Assembly (NCBI GenBank): GCA_965115995.1
Contig: OZ220472.1
Location: forward strand, 1,550,001 to 1,614,000
Reading direction: 5' to 3'
Source of the DNA: Poriferisodalis sp026713105
GTDB taxonomy: Bacteria; Actinomycetota; Acidimicrobiia; Acidimicrobiales; Poriferisodalaceae
Length of the DNA stretch: 64,000 bases
The position numbers were made by a program, and so were the translations under genes. Below the pieces are notes generated by a model. That model made no database searches, was not told where the DNA came from, and was given only the letters and a program-made list of their open reading frames with translations. This document shows positions 16,551 to 25,450 of the stretch, in pieces; position 1 is the first letter of the stretch; each line of letters starts with the position of its first letter.

Positions 16551-17930
16551 CTACCCGGCGCCCGGCGGGCCCGAACCGCCGGTCCCCGCAGTGTGCGGGC
16601 CGGCACTGTGTGAGCCGGCACTGTGTGAGCCAGTACTGGGCCGGGCGCCGACGAGGTTGATGCGCCGGCCTGCCACCTCGAGCGCAGACAGGCACCAGCC
16701 GTCGAGTTCGGTGGTCTCTCCCGTTTCGGGCACGTGACCCATACGGTCGAGCACCAGACCGCCGACCGTGTCCCAGTCGCCGGCCGGCAACCGCAGCTCG
16801 AGCACCTCGGCCAGCCGTGACGCCGGCAGCCGGCCAGAGAACAGGAACGCATCGTCGCCGACGACCTGTATGAGCGCCTCGTCGGCGTCGTACTCGTCAG
16901 CGATCTCACCGACGAGCTCTTCGATGATGTCCTCCAGCGTGACCAATCCGGCCACGCCGCCGTACTCGTCGACGGCGATGGCGAGGTGAGACTTGGACTC
17001 CTGCATCTCGCGCATCAGGTCGCTGACCCGTTTCGTCTCAGGCACGAACGTGGCCGGCCGCAGCACCTGCGCGCACGTGACCGACCCATCGGGAGGCGTG
17101 CCGTGCAGGTAGGCGGCGACGAGATCTTTCGCCAGCACGATTCCCCGCAGGTCGTCGACACTGGCGGCGGTCACCGGCAAGCGAGTGAAGCCAGACGCGA
17201 TGACCTGCTCCAGCGCATCGGCGACGCTGTCATCGAGACCGACGGTGACCATGTCGGGGCGGGGCACCATCACCTCGCGCACGATCGTGTCCCCGAGCTC
17301 CATGATCTGACCGATCAGCTCGGCCTCGCTGTCCTCGATCAGGCTGGCTTGCGCCGCAGCCGAGGCGAGCGCCACCAACTCGTCCTCGGTGACCTCGCCG
17401 CTGTCGCCCTGCGCTGCGGCAGGTCCGACCGCCCTCGCCGGGAACGCGAGCAGGCGCGCAACCCAGGCGAGCGGCCCTGTGCGGGCCAGTACACGAGCGA
17501 CGGGCGCGAGCACCCGGGCCATCCGGTCGTTGGCCTCGACTCCCCAGCGCCGCGGCATCGCCTCGGTCACGCAGAACAGCACGCTCGCCGTCACGGCCAT
17601 CGCGACGATGATGCCCGCCGGGCCCGTGCGGTTTGCGGCGATCCAGGTGACGCCGCCGACCAGCGTCACCTGGGCCAGGACCCGCAGCAGCGAAACGGGA
17701 CCCAGCACGATCTCGCGGTCTGCAACGAGCTGTTCCAGCGAGGCTTTCGGCGGCGCGCTCGCATGCCCATTATCGCGGTCGCCGTTATGCCGCTCACTGC
17801 TCCCGTTGGACTCGTCCAGCCCGGAGGCGCGGGCCCGTCCGAGCCGCACGAACGTCGCCTCGATCAATCGCAGGAACATGGCCGCCGCTAGCAGGATTGC
17901 TGCTGCGACGGCACCCAGCACCCAGTTCAT
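16551..17930 (-). CDS. CorC/HlyC-family CNNM membrane protein with CBS pair
   Basis: Predicted magnesium/cobalt-efflux-type transporter. The N-terminal DUF21/CNNM region has hydrophobic helices (about residues 4-25, 85-105, 110-130). A linker with ESDSEAELIGQIMELGD-like sequence precedes MVPRPDMVTV and two CBS domains (about 210-330), then a CorC_HlyC C-terminal domain. ATG at 17930 forms an ATGA overlap with the ybeY stop and has GGAG upstream; a start four codons earlier is possible. The tail is rich in Ser/Gly/His repeats (the nucleotide sequence repeats GGCACTGTGTGAGCC). Its position between ybeY and era is conserved in actinobacteria. Confidence 0.9.
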   Translation of the reverse strand: MNWVLGAVAAAILLAAAMFLRLIEATFVRLGRARASGLDESNGSSERHNGDRDNGHASAPPKASLEQLVADREIVLGPVSLLRVLAQVTLVGGVTWIAANRTGPAGIIVAMAVTASVLFCVTEAMPRRWGVEANDRMARVLAPVARVLARTGPLAWVARLLAFPARAVGPAAAQGDSGEVTEDELVALASAAAQASLIEDSEAELIGQIMELGDTIVREVMVPRPDMVTVGLDDSVADALEQVIASGFTRLPVTAASVDDLRGIVLAKDLVAAYLHGTPPDGSVTCAQVLRPATFVPETKRVSDLMREMQESKSHLAIAVDEYGGVAGLVTLEDIIEELVGEIADEYDADEALIQVVGDDAFLFSGRLPASRLAEVLELRLPAGDWDTVGGLVLDRMGHVPETGETTELDGWCLSALEVAGRRINLVGARPSTGSHSAGSHSAGPHTAGTGGSGPPGAG

Positions 17931-18538
17931 GGACAGCTCCACAAGCTGCGCAAGTGTTCAGACTCGCGGGCGCGCATTGCCGCAGCCTCGTCGGGCTCCG
18001 CGTGGTCCATGCCGAGCAAGTGCAGCACGCCGTGCACGACCAGCACATCGATTTCCGAGGTGATGCTGCCGTCGTGCCCTGGGCGCGATCGGGTTCCTGC
18101 TGGGGCGTTCGACGCCGCGACGGCTGGGCACACGATGACGTCACCGGTCAGGACGGGGCCGGCCCTCCGATCGCCGGGCGATTGCGCGCCTGACACGAGG
18201 TCCAGCGGGAACGCGAGCACATCGGTTGGCCCGTCGTGGCCCATGTGGGTCTCATTCAGCCGTGCCATCTCGTCGGAGCCGACGAACGTGACGGCGGTCT
18301 CGGAGTCCGGCGGCACCCCCTCGGCTTCCAGCACCTGGCACACGAGCACGCGATAACGCTCGGAGTCGATCTGCACATCGCTCTGGCGGTCAGCGATCAG
18401 CACGCTGTGCTCGCCGATGCCGGAGCCCTCGCGGCTGAGGTGCGCGCAGGCATCGGCCGGCGAGGGGCCGCTCGCTTCCGAGCGCCGCTGCGGGGCCGGT
18501 TCACTCGCCGCCGTTGCGCTGTGCGTCACGCCGGTCAT
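17927..18538 (-). CDS. ybeY: Endoribonuclease YbeY (rRNA maturation factor)
   Basis: Single-strand RNase for 16S rRNA 3'-end processing and ribosome quality control. The metal site HGVLHLLGMDHAEPDE matches the H-x3-H-x5-H signature exactly. Other family blocks are FVGSDEMARLNETHMGHDGP and TDVLAFPLD. 203 residues is longer than the usual 150-180 because of about 45 low-complexity N-terminal residues; a later start near residue 40 would give a standard YbeY, so the N-terminus is uncertain. It overlaps phoH and the CorC-like gene. Confidence 0.93.
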   Translation of the reverse strand: MTGVTHSATAASEPAPQRRSEASGPSPADACAHLSREGSGIGEHSVLIADRQSDVQIDSERYRVLVCQVLEAEGVPPDSETAVTFVGSDEMARLNETHMGHDGPTDVLAFPLDLVSGAQSPGDRRAGPVLTGDVIVCPAVAASNAPAGTRSRPGHDGSITSEIDVLVVHGVLHLLGMDHAEPDEAAAMRARESEHLRSLWSCP

Positions 18539-19463
18539 ATGCCGCCACGATGTCGCCGACGATGCGGTGGCGGGTGATGTCCCGCCGGCCGAGACGAGCG
18601 AAGGCGAGCCCCCCGATCCCGTCCAGCGCCTGTTCGACGTCGAGCAGGCCGCTCTTGCCGCCGGGCACGTCGATCTGGGTCCGGTCGCCGGTGACGACCA
18701 CCTTGGAGCCGAACCCGATGCGGGTCAGGAACATCTTCATCTGCTCGGGTGTGGTGTTCTGCGCCTCGTCCAAGATGATGAAGCTGTCGTTGAGGGTGCG
18801 GCCGCGCATGAATGCCAGCGGCGCCACATCGATGGTCTTGCGTTCGAGCAGCTTGCCGGCAGTCTCCACATCGAGCATGTCGTACAGCGAGTCATACAGC
18901 GGAGCGAGGTACGGGTCGATCTTCGCCATCAAGTCCCCCGGCAAGAACCCGAGTCGCTCGCCCGCTTCGACTGCGGGGCGGGTGAGCACGATGCGCCGCA
19001 CCGCCTTCGACATCAGCGCGTCGACAGCCAGCGCCACCGCGAGCCAGGTCTTGCCGGTGCCCGCAGGCCCGACTGCGAACGTCACGGTGTTGGAGCGCAC
19101 GAGCTCCACGTAGCGCTTCTGGCCGGCGCTCTTGGCACGCACCACCCTGCCATTGGGAGCGCGCAGGATCGGGGCGGACAGCACGTCGCTGGGGCTCTCG
19201 TCGGCTTCGACCATGTCGATGACGCGGTCGAGCACTTCGGGCTCGATGCGCTGGCCGGCCTCGAGGACCTGCACCATCTCCTCAAAGACCTGACCGACGA
19301 GCGCCGCGTTGGGGCCGGCGACGGTGATCTCGTTGCCGCGCACATGGATGTCGGCATCGGCGAAATGGTCTGCGACGAGCCGCAGGTGCTCATCGCGCTG
19401 TCCGAGCACGCCGACCATGAGGTGATTGCCCGGAACGTGAATCCGCACCTGGGTGTCCGCCAT
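18501..19463 (-). CDS. phoH: PhoH-family ATPase
   Basis: Cytoplasmic P-loop ATPase of the PhoH/YlaK type, thought to act on RNA with YbeY. Walker A VGPAGTGKTWLA, Walker B FIILDEAQNTTPEQMKMFLT, and GSKVVVTGDRTQIDVPG (motif III/sensor). ATG at 19463 was chosen; a TTG 22 codons upstream is open but lacks an obvious ribosome binding site. About 320 residues. First gene of the phoH-ybeY-corC-era operon. Confidence 0.94.
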   Translation of the reverse strand: MADTQVRIHVPGNHLMVGVLGQRDEHLRLVADHFADADIHVRGNEITVAGPNAALVGQVFEEMVQVLEAGQRIEPEVLDRVIDMVEADESPSDVLSAPILRAPNGRVVRAKSAGQKRYVELVRSNTVTFAVGPAGTGKTWLAVALAVDALMSKAVRRIVLTRPAVEAGERLGFLPGDLMAKIDPYLAPLYDSLYDMLDVETAGKLLERKTIDVAPLAFMRGRTLNDSFIILDEAQNTTPEQMKMFLTRIGFGSKVVVTGDRTQIDVPGGKSGLLDVEQALDGIGGLAFARLGRRDITRHRIVGDIVAAYDRRDAQRNGGE

Positions 19464-19620
19464 AGGGCTTAGGCGCCTGTGCTCGACGGCCCGGCGCGCT
19501 TGGCGGTGCTCACTGAGGTGGAGCTCCAAGGCGGCATTCGGAGGTGCCGACGGATGGTGCGGTCACGATGCCGCCAAGGCTAGCCCGCGACCGGGAAGGC
19601 GTATCAGCCAATTTCGCGGA

Positions 19621-19839
19621 TCAGCTCCGCAGCCCGGCATAGATCTGCTTGCAGGCCGGGCATACCGGGTAGCGCTCGCCGTCGTGGGTGGGCACCCACT
19701 TCTTTCCGCACAGCGCCACGACCGTTTCGCCACTGACCGCTGAGCGGGTCAGCGCAGTCTTGTCGACGTAGTGCGAGAACCGATCGTGGTCGCCATCGGT
19801 CGTGCGGGTGTCGGGGCGCTCGATGACCTCAGTCTCCAT
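19621..19839 (-). CDS. DUF3039 zinc-ribbon protein
   Basis: 72-residue actinobacterial protein of unknown role. The core is HYVDKTALTRSAVSGETVV, ALCGKKWVP and YPVCPACKQIY; three cysteines (CG, CPAC) suggest a small metal-binding site. ATG 19839 matches the usual family start. Divergent from the transporter-ferrochelatase fusion with 91 bp between them. Confidence 0.85.
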   Translation of the reverse strand: METEVIERPDTRTTDGDHDRFSHYVDKTALTRSAVSGETVVALCGKKWVPTHDGERYPVCPACKQIYAGLRS

Positions 19840-19930
19840 ACGGCCTTCACCGTACGGCAGTAATGTGCCCGTTCGCGTCGCAACCGCAGCGGCGGTGCGT
19901 TCGTGCGTCGAGGGGCAGCCCAGACCCAGT

Positions 19931-22330
19931 ATGGCCACGTCGTCTTCCCAGCCTGCAAATGGCCCGACGTCCGGCACGGCCGGCAGCCCCGGGCTGGATT
20001 CTGCCGCCGGATGGGGAGTCGCTCTCTCTGCGTCGCTTGCCACCTTCGCCGTCTTCGGCGTCCAGTACAGCTTCGGCGTGGTACTCGCCTCGATCCGGGC
20101 CGAATTCGGCATCGGAACCGGCGTCACCTCGCTGCTCTTCGCTGTCTCAACGTTCATCTACTTCGTGCTCGGGGTGTTCACCGGGCGCCTCGGCGATCGT
20201 TACGGGCCCCGGCGAGTCCTGGTGGCAGGCGCCGTCGCCCTGGGAGCTGGACTGTGGGCGACCAGCGTGGCTCAGCAGTTATGGCTGGCAACGGTCACCT
20301 ACGTGATCGGTGTGGGAATCGGCGTGGCGTGCGCGTATGTCCCGATGGTTTCGGTTGTCGGCGGGTGGTTCGAGCGGCATCGCACAGCGGCGCTCGGCGT
20401 GGCAGTTGCGGGCATCGGACTGGGTCAGCTCGTCGGGGCCCTGACGGCGGAATGGCTGGTCGAGCTCTCCGGCTGGCGGGACACCTTTCAAGTGCTGGCT
20501 GTCGTAGCGACGGCTTTGCTGCTGCTGGCCGCGATCGGTGCTCGGCGACCCCCCAATCCGGCACCGCAGAGCGAGATGCCGTCGCTGCGCGGGCTCGCGC
20601 GCAACCGGAGCTTCACGCTGCTGTACCTGTCCATGCTCCTGCTCAGCGCCAGCCTGTTCGTCCCCATCATCTTCATCAAGGACTACTTGGAGGACCTCGG
20701 CAAACCGGGAGGTCAATGGCTGATCGGCATCATCGGTCTGGCGTCGCTGCTCGGCCGGCTGGTGCTCGGCGCGCTCGGCACGATGCTGCCGCTCATGCGG
20801 CTCTACCAGTTCTCGTTCACGATCATGGGGCTCAGCTATCTGATCTGGCTCTTCGCCGGCGACAACTACGCGGTCCTGGTGATCTACACATTCGTGATGG
20901 GCGGCAGTTACGGCGGGTTCATCGCGCTGTCTCCGGCCGTAGCTGCGGAACTCTTCGGGCTTGCTGGACTCGGCGGAGTCCTGGGCGCGCTGTACACCGC
21001 CGCCGGAGTCGGCGGACTCGCCGGACCCCCGCTCGCCGGCTTGCTGATCGACGGGGCCGGCTACCGGGCCACGATCGTGGCAGCGATGTTGGTCGCCCTG
21101 TGTTCGGTTCCCCTGCTGATCGCAGCCGGGCGCACGCGTGCTGTTGCGCTGGCGACTGTCGGTGGTGGTGAGGCCGCCGGTCGGGCGGCGACGGCAGCCC
21201 GCGAACACGCCGAGCCCGTGCTCGTGGCCCAGCCGAGCGATGTGGCTCGAGCTGCGAGCGCCGGGCACAGCAGACCTGCGACGGTGCTGCACTTCCGAAC
21301 TGCCCCACGAGAGCGGGCACTGGGGCCTGCAGCCATCGATTCGGTGCTGCTGCTGTCGTTCGGGGGACCTGATGGCCCCGACGACGTCAGGCCCTTTCTG
21401 CACAACGTGACCCGGGGGCGCGACGTTCCGCCAGAGCGGCTCGCCCAAGTTGAGGCGCAGTATCTGCGTCACGGCGGCGTGAGCCCGATCAACGAGCAGA
21501 ATCGCGCCTTGCTGTCGGCGGTGTCTGACGAGCTCGCTCGCCGGGGCACGCCGTTGGCGTGCTACTGGGGAAATCGCAATTGGCATCCGTACCTGCGCGA
21601 CACGGTCGGCCAGATGGTCGGCGAGGTTCGCCGACACGCCGCCGTGATCGTGACATCCGCGTTCAGCTCGTATTCGGGCTGCCGCCAGTACCACGAGGAT
21701 CTCGCACGGGCAGCAAGCGAGGTGCCCGGCGCACCGCAGCTCTCGCGGGTGCGCGTCTACGGCAATCACCCCGGATTCGCCGGGGCTGTCGCCGAGCGCA
21801 TCAGTGAGGCGCTCGACGGCGCACACCTTCGCAGCGACGTGCACACCCTGTTCACCGCTCACAGCCTGCCCAGCCGGATGGCTGCAACGTGCGACTACGA
21901 GGCGCAACTCGCAGACGCCGCGGCGACCGTCGCCGACGTGGCGGGCCTCACGGGCCAAACCGAGGTCGTCTACCAATCCCGCAGCGGTCCGCCGCAGGTG
22001 CCGTGGCTGGGACCTGATGTCAACGACCGCCTCGCCCAGCTCGGCTCGCAAGGCTGCCGTGCCGTCCTCGTCGTCCCGCTGGGCTTCCTCTCGGACCACA
22101 TGGAAGTGCTGGTCGACCTCGACACCACCGCCCGTGCGACTGCGGCCCGTTCAGGCATCACCATGGTGCGTGCCCGCTCGGTCGGCACCCACCCGCTGTT
22201 CGTCAAGGCGCTGGCTGATCTCGTCGAGGAGACGGCTGGCTTGCGTGCTGATCGGCCGACCGTCGGTCGCCTCGGACCGCGCCCGGACGCATGCGCACCT
22301 GGGTGCTGCACGACGGAGCGGGTTGTCTGA
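19931..22330 (+). CDS. MFS transporter fused to coproporphyrin ferrochelatase
   Basis: One uninterrupted frame of 799 residues encodes two enzymes. Residues about 25-420 are a 12-helix major facilitator transporter (loops GRLGDRYGPRRVLVAGA and GGWFERHRTAALGVAVAG, monocarboxylate/oxalate-type). A linker of about 80 Ala/Arg-rich residues follows. The C-terminal 330 residues are a full ferrochelatase: DSVLLLSFGGPDGPDDVRPF, LRHGGVSPINEQNRALL, SAFSSYSGCRQYHEDLA, VVYQSRSGPPQVPWLGPDV and FLSDHMEVLVDLD. The ending CAPGCC plus the Cys in SGCRQYH fit the 2Fe-2S cluster known in actinobacterial ferrochelatases. There is no stop, and no ATG with a ribosome binding site, at the domain junction. The fusion could couple substrate movement to iron insertion; that is inference. 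ATG 19931 has only a weak ribosome binding site. Confidence 0.88.
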   Translation: MATSSSQPANGPTSGTAGSPGLDSAAGWGVALSASLATFAVFGVQYSFGVVLASIRAEFGIGTGVTSLLFAVSTFIYFVLGVFTGRLGDRYGPRRVLVAGAVALGAGLWATSVAQQLWLATVTYVIGVGIGVACAYVPMVSVVGGWFERHRTAALGVAVAGIGLGQLVGALTAEWLVELSGWRDTFQVLAVVATALLLLAAIGARRPPNPAPQSEMPSLRGLARNRSFTLLYLSMLLLSASLFVPIIFIKDYLEDLGKPGGQWLIGIIGLASLLGRLVLGALGTMLPLMRLYQFSFTIMGLSYLIWLFAGDNYAVLVIYTFVMGGSYGGFIALSPAVAAELFGLAGLGGVLGALYTAAGVGGLAGPPLAGLLIDGAGYRATIVAAMLVALCSVPLLIAAGRTRAVALATVGGGEAAGRAATAAREHAEPVLVAQPSDVARAASAGHSRPATVLHFRTAPRERALGPAAIDSVLLLSFGGPDGPDDVRPFLHNVTRGRDVPPERLAQVEAQYLRHGGVSPINEQNRALLSAVSDELARRGTPLACYWGNRNWHPYLRDTVGQMVGEVRRHAAVIVTSAFSSYSGCRQYHEDLARAASEVPGAPQLSRVRVYGNHPGFAGAVAERISEALDGAHLRSDVHTLFTAHSLPSRMAATCDYEAQLADAAATVADVAGLTGQTEVVYQSRSGPPQVPWLGPDVNDRLAQLGSQGCRAVLVVPLGFLSDHMEVLVDLDTTARATAARSGITMVRARSVGTHPLFVKALADLVEETAGLRADRPTVGRLGPRPDACAPGCCTTERVV

Positions 22331-22333
22331 GCG

Positions 22334-25195
22334 TCAGCCGCAGCCGCTGGTTGCGCCGCACGAGCGGCACGCAAAGCACGAACCCGCGCGCACCATGCGG
22401 TCGCCGCAGGTCATGCACAACGGCGCATCGGCGTACCCATGCGTTTGGGTCCGGAACGACGGGGGGTCCGGAGCCGGCTCGGCCCCGATAGCGGTTTCGA
22501 CTGATGCGCCCTCGAGTCCTGGCAGCGGCGGATCGGTGCGCTCGTCGACGCTGAGCACGCCGAGTTCGCTGCGCTGCGCGAACGACAGGTACTGGAGCGC
22601 CAATCGGCGGAAGATGTAGTCGACGATGCTGGTGGCAATGCGCAGCTCGGGGTCGTCGGTGAGCCCCGCCGGCTCGAAACGCATATTGGTGAAGGCTTCG
22701 ACATAGGACCGCAGCGGAACCCCGTACTGCAAGCCGTGGCTGACCGAGATGGCGAAGGCGTCCATGATCCCCGCCAGCGTGGAGCCCTGTTTTGCCACGG
22801 TGAGGAAGATCTCTCCGGGCCGCCCGTCGTCATACTCGCCCACGGTCATGTAGCCGTGGCAGTCGGTGACACGGAAGGAGAACGTGCGCGATTGGCGGCT
22901 GCGCGGCAACCGGCTGCGCGGCGGCATAGGCGCTCCCCGCAGTGCAGCGGTCGCAGACGCAGTGGCCCCCTCGGCCGATGCGAGAGTGTCTGATGCTGCG
23001 GGCCCGACCGACAGCGGCTGGCTCACTTTGCAGTTGTCGCGATAGATCGCCACCGCTTTGAGACCGAGCCGCCACGACTCGACAATGAGGTCTTCGATGT
23101 CGCCGGCTGTTGCGGACTCGGGAAGGTTGACGGTCTTGGAGATGGCACCCGAGATAAAGGGCTGGCAGGCCGCCATCATCGCGATGTGACCCTGCGGCGA
23201 GATGGCATCGTCGCCGATCGAGCAGGCGAACACCGCTCGGTGGGCATCCAACAGGTGCGGGGCACCGGCAATCTGGCCCGTCTGCAGAATGTGCCCTTCG
23301 ATGTCGGCGATCTCCCCGACGGAGTAGCCGAGCCGGCCGAGGGCCATCGGCACCGTTGAATTCACGATGCGCAGGTCGCCGCCGCCGACCAGCTTCTTGT
23401 GCTTCACGAGGCCCAGATCGGGCTCGATCCCGGTGGTGTCGCAGTCCATCATGAACGAGATCGTCCCGGTGGGAGCGATCACGGTGGCTTGCGAGTTCCG
23501 GACTCCATGTGCATCGCAGCCGCTCACGGCGCGGTCCCATCGTGCGCGCGCAGCGACGCGCAGATCCTCTGCCATCACAGCCAGACCCGTCGCCCCAGAC
23601 TCCCCGGGTGCGGCGCTGTCGGAGCTCACGACGTGGCCAGGCGACTCGATGCCGCCGAGCGCGTCGCGATGCCTGCGCAGCACGCCGCACATTGCCTCGG
23701 CGTTCGCCTCGAAACCGTCGAAGGGCTCGAGCCGCTCAGCCATGTCTGCTGAGGTGGCATACGCCTCGCCGCACATGAGCGCAGTCAGCGATGCCGCGAG
23801 TGCCCGTGCGTGGGGCGAGTCGTAGGGCACGCCGGCTGCCATCAGCAGCGCTCCCAAATTCGTGAAGCCAAGGCCGAGCTGACGAAAGCTCCGGGACGTC
23901 TCGCCGATCAGCTCGGTTGGGTAGTCGGCATGGCTCACCAGCACGTCTTGCGCGATGAACGTGATCCGCACCGCTTGTCGGAAGCCCTCGATGTCGAACT
24001 CGCCGCCGCCCGCATCTGCACGGTCCGAGAAGAAAGGCAGCAGATTGAGACTGGCCAGGTTGCAGGCGGAGTTGTCGAGGTGGACGTATTCGCTGCACGG
24101 GTTGCTGGCGCTGATGGGTCCGTGGGCCGGCGCGGTGTGCCAACCGTTGATGGTGGTCGAGAAGTGCACGCCGGGATCGGCGCATTCCCAAGCCGCCTGA
24201 GCGATCTGGCCGAGCAGATCCCTCGCGCGCATGGCCGAGGTGACCTCGCCACTCGTGCGTGCACGCAGCTCCCACGGACCGTCTGCGTCGACCGCCTCCA
24301 TGAACCCGTCGGACAGGCGGACCGAGTTGTTGGCGTTCTGGTACTGCACCGAGAACGAGTCGACACCGTCGAGATCCATGTCGAAACCTGCGGCGGCAAG
24401 TGCGCGCGCTTTGCGCTCCTCGCGCGCCTTGCACCACACGAATGCCTCGATGTCGGGGTGATCGGCATCGAGCAGCACCATCTTCGCGGCGCGCCGGGTC
24501 TTGCCGCCGCTGCGGATCGTGCCCGCCGAGGCGTCGGCACCGCGCATGAAGCTGACCGGGCCGCTCGCCGTCCCGCCGCCCGACAGCGGCTCGCACGAGG
24601 CCCGCAACGCCGACAGGTTCACACCGGCGCCCGAGCCGCCCTTGAAGATGCGACCCTCGGTGACGTACCAGTCCAGGATGGATTCCATCTCGTCGTCGAC
24701 GGCGAGAATGAAGCACGCCGATGCCTGCTGGGGCACACCCTGCACGCCGATGTTGAACCACACCGGGCTGTTGAAGGCCACCCGCTGATGTGCCAGCAGC
24801 CATGACAGCTCTGCTTCGAATGTCTCGGCCTCCCGGGGCGAATCGAAGTAGCCGTCGCTGTGCGCCCAACGGGTGATCGTGCCCGCGACGCGATCGATGA
24901 CCTGGCGCAGCGAGTGCTCGCGTTCTGGCGTGCCGAGGGTGCCGCGGAAGTACTTCTGGGCAACGATGTTGACCGCCGTGGGGCTCCAGTCGGCGGGAAA
25001 CTCGACGTCGGGCTGCGAGAACGCGACCGATCCGTCGACCGCGTTCGTAATGGAGGCATCGAAGCGTTCCCAGCGCACGGTGTCGTACGGATGTGTGCCC
25101 TCGGCGGTGAAATGCCGGCGCAGACCGAGCGGCGCGCCGCCAGATCGACGCTCGGGGCCCTCGCCCTGTAGCCGCTGCGACTCGGTCAACGTCAC
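22334..25195 (-). CDS. nrdJ: Adenosylcobalamin-dependent ribonucleotide reductase (class II)
   Basis: Makes deoxyribonucleotides using a cobalamin-derived radical, without oxygen. 953 residues. Recognisable blocks: FNSPVWFNIGV, GGSGAGVNLSALRAS, NPCSEYVHLDNSACNLASLN (NPCSE active-site loop), ATVIAPTGTISFMMDCDTTG with the cobalamin enzyme signature, and a C-terminal cysteine-rich tail CMTCGDRMVRAGSCFACRSC, a redox/zinc tail typical of long NrdJ. GTG start at 25195. Convergent with the ferrochelatase fusion, stops 4 bp apart. Its promoter lies next to a cluster of DnaA-box-like sites. Confidence 0.96.
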   Translation of the reverse strand: MTLTESQRLQGEGPERRSGGAPLGLRRHFTAEGTHPYDTVRWERFDASITNAVDGSVAFSQPDVEFPADWSPTAVNIVAQKYFRGTLGTPEREHSLRQVIDRVAGTITRWAHSDGYFDSPREAETFEAELSWLLAHQRVAFNSPVWFNIGVQGVPQQASACFILAVDDEMESILDWYVTEGRIFKGGSGAGVNLSALRASCEPLSGGGTASGPVSFMRGADASAGTIRSGGKTRRAAKMVLLDADHPDIEAFVWCKAREERKARALAAAGFDMDLDGVDSFSVQYQNANNSVRLSDGFMEAVDADGPWELRARTSGEVTSAMRARDLLGQIAQAAWECADPGVHFSTTINGWHTAPAHGPISASNPCSEYVHLDNSACNLASLNLLPFFSDRADAGGGEFDIEGFRQAVRITFIAQDVLVSHADYPTELIGETSRSFRQLGLGFTNLGALLMAAGVPYDSPHARALAASLTALMCGEAYATSADMAERLEPFDGFEANAEAMCGVLRRHRDALGGIESPGHVVSSDSAAPGESGATGLAVMAEDLRVAARARWDRAVSGCDAHGVRNSQATVIAPTGTISFMMDCDTTGIEPDLGLVKHKKLVGGGDLRIVNSTVPMALGRLGYSVGEIADIEGHILQTGQIAGAPHLLDAHRAVFACSIGDDAISPQGHIAMMAACQPFISGAISKTVNLPESATAGDIEDLIVESWRLGLKAVAIYRDNCKVSQPLSVGPAASDTLASAEGATASATAALRGAPMPPRSRLPRSRQSRTFSFRVTDCHGYMTVGEYDDGRPGEIFLTVAKQGSTLAGIMDAFAISVSHGLQYGVPLRSYVEAFTNMRFEPAGLTDDPELRIATSIVDYIFRRLALQYLSFAQRSELGVLSVDERTDPPLPGLEGASVETAIGAEPAPDPPSFRTQTHGYADAPLCMTCGDRMVRAGSCFACRSCGATSGCG

Positions 25196-25303
25196 CTGCC
25201 GCCTACCTCCTGCACCAGTGTCGCGGACCGAACTCGATTCGCGCGAACGCGCATGCCGAGTCTTGTGGCCGCCAATGACAGACGCACGCTACGACGGCCC
25301 GCC

Positions 25304-25400
25304 TGTGGACGGGAAGTGGGGAACATCGGGGCTTTCATGGGGAAATTCCTGTGCACAACTGCCCAGTGTTGTGGACAGGTTCTCCACAGCCTGTGGATGA
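25304..25400. promoter_or_regulatory. Cluster of DnaA-box-like nonamers
   Basis: Four sites match the actinobacterial DnaA-box form YYVTCCACA exactly: CCGTCCACA (25304-25312, minus), CTGTCCACA (25370-25378, minus), TTCTCCACA (25380-25388, plus) and TCATCCACA (25392-25400, minus). A fifth, TTGTGCACA at 25350-25358, differs by one base from TTGTCCACA. They fill the 255-bp space between divergent nrdJ and the RibD-C gene. DnaA binding here could tie nucleotide supply to replication, as DnaA does for nrdAB in E. coli. Confidence 0.55.
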
Positions 25401-25450
25401 CTGCCGTCACCCCGAACGCCCGCTCGGCCCAACGGTGGCAGACTCGCCGC

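Noticed and set aside
25370..25400. The DnaA-box cluster as a replication origin.
   Set aside because: No dnaA, dnaN or rnpA nearby and no AT-rich unwinding region; a regulatory role is more economical.
25196..25450. A cobalamin riboswitch upstream of nrdJ.
   Set aside because: The spacer is short and filled by DnaA-box-like sites; no B12-box was recognised.
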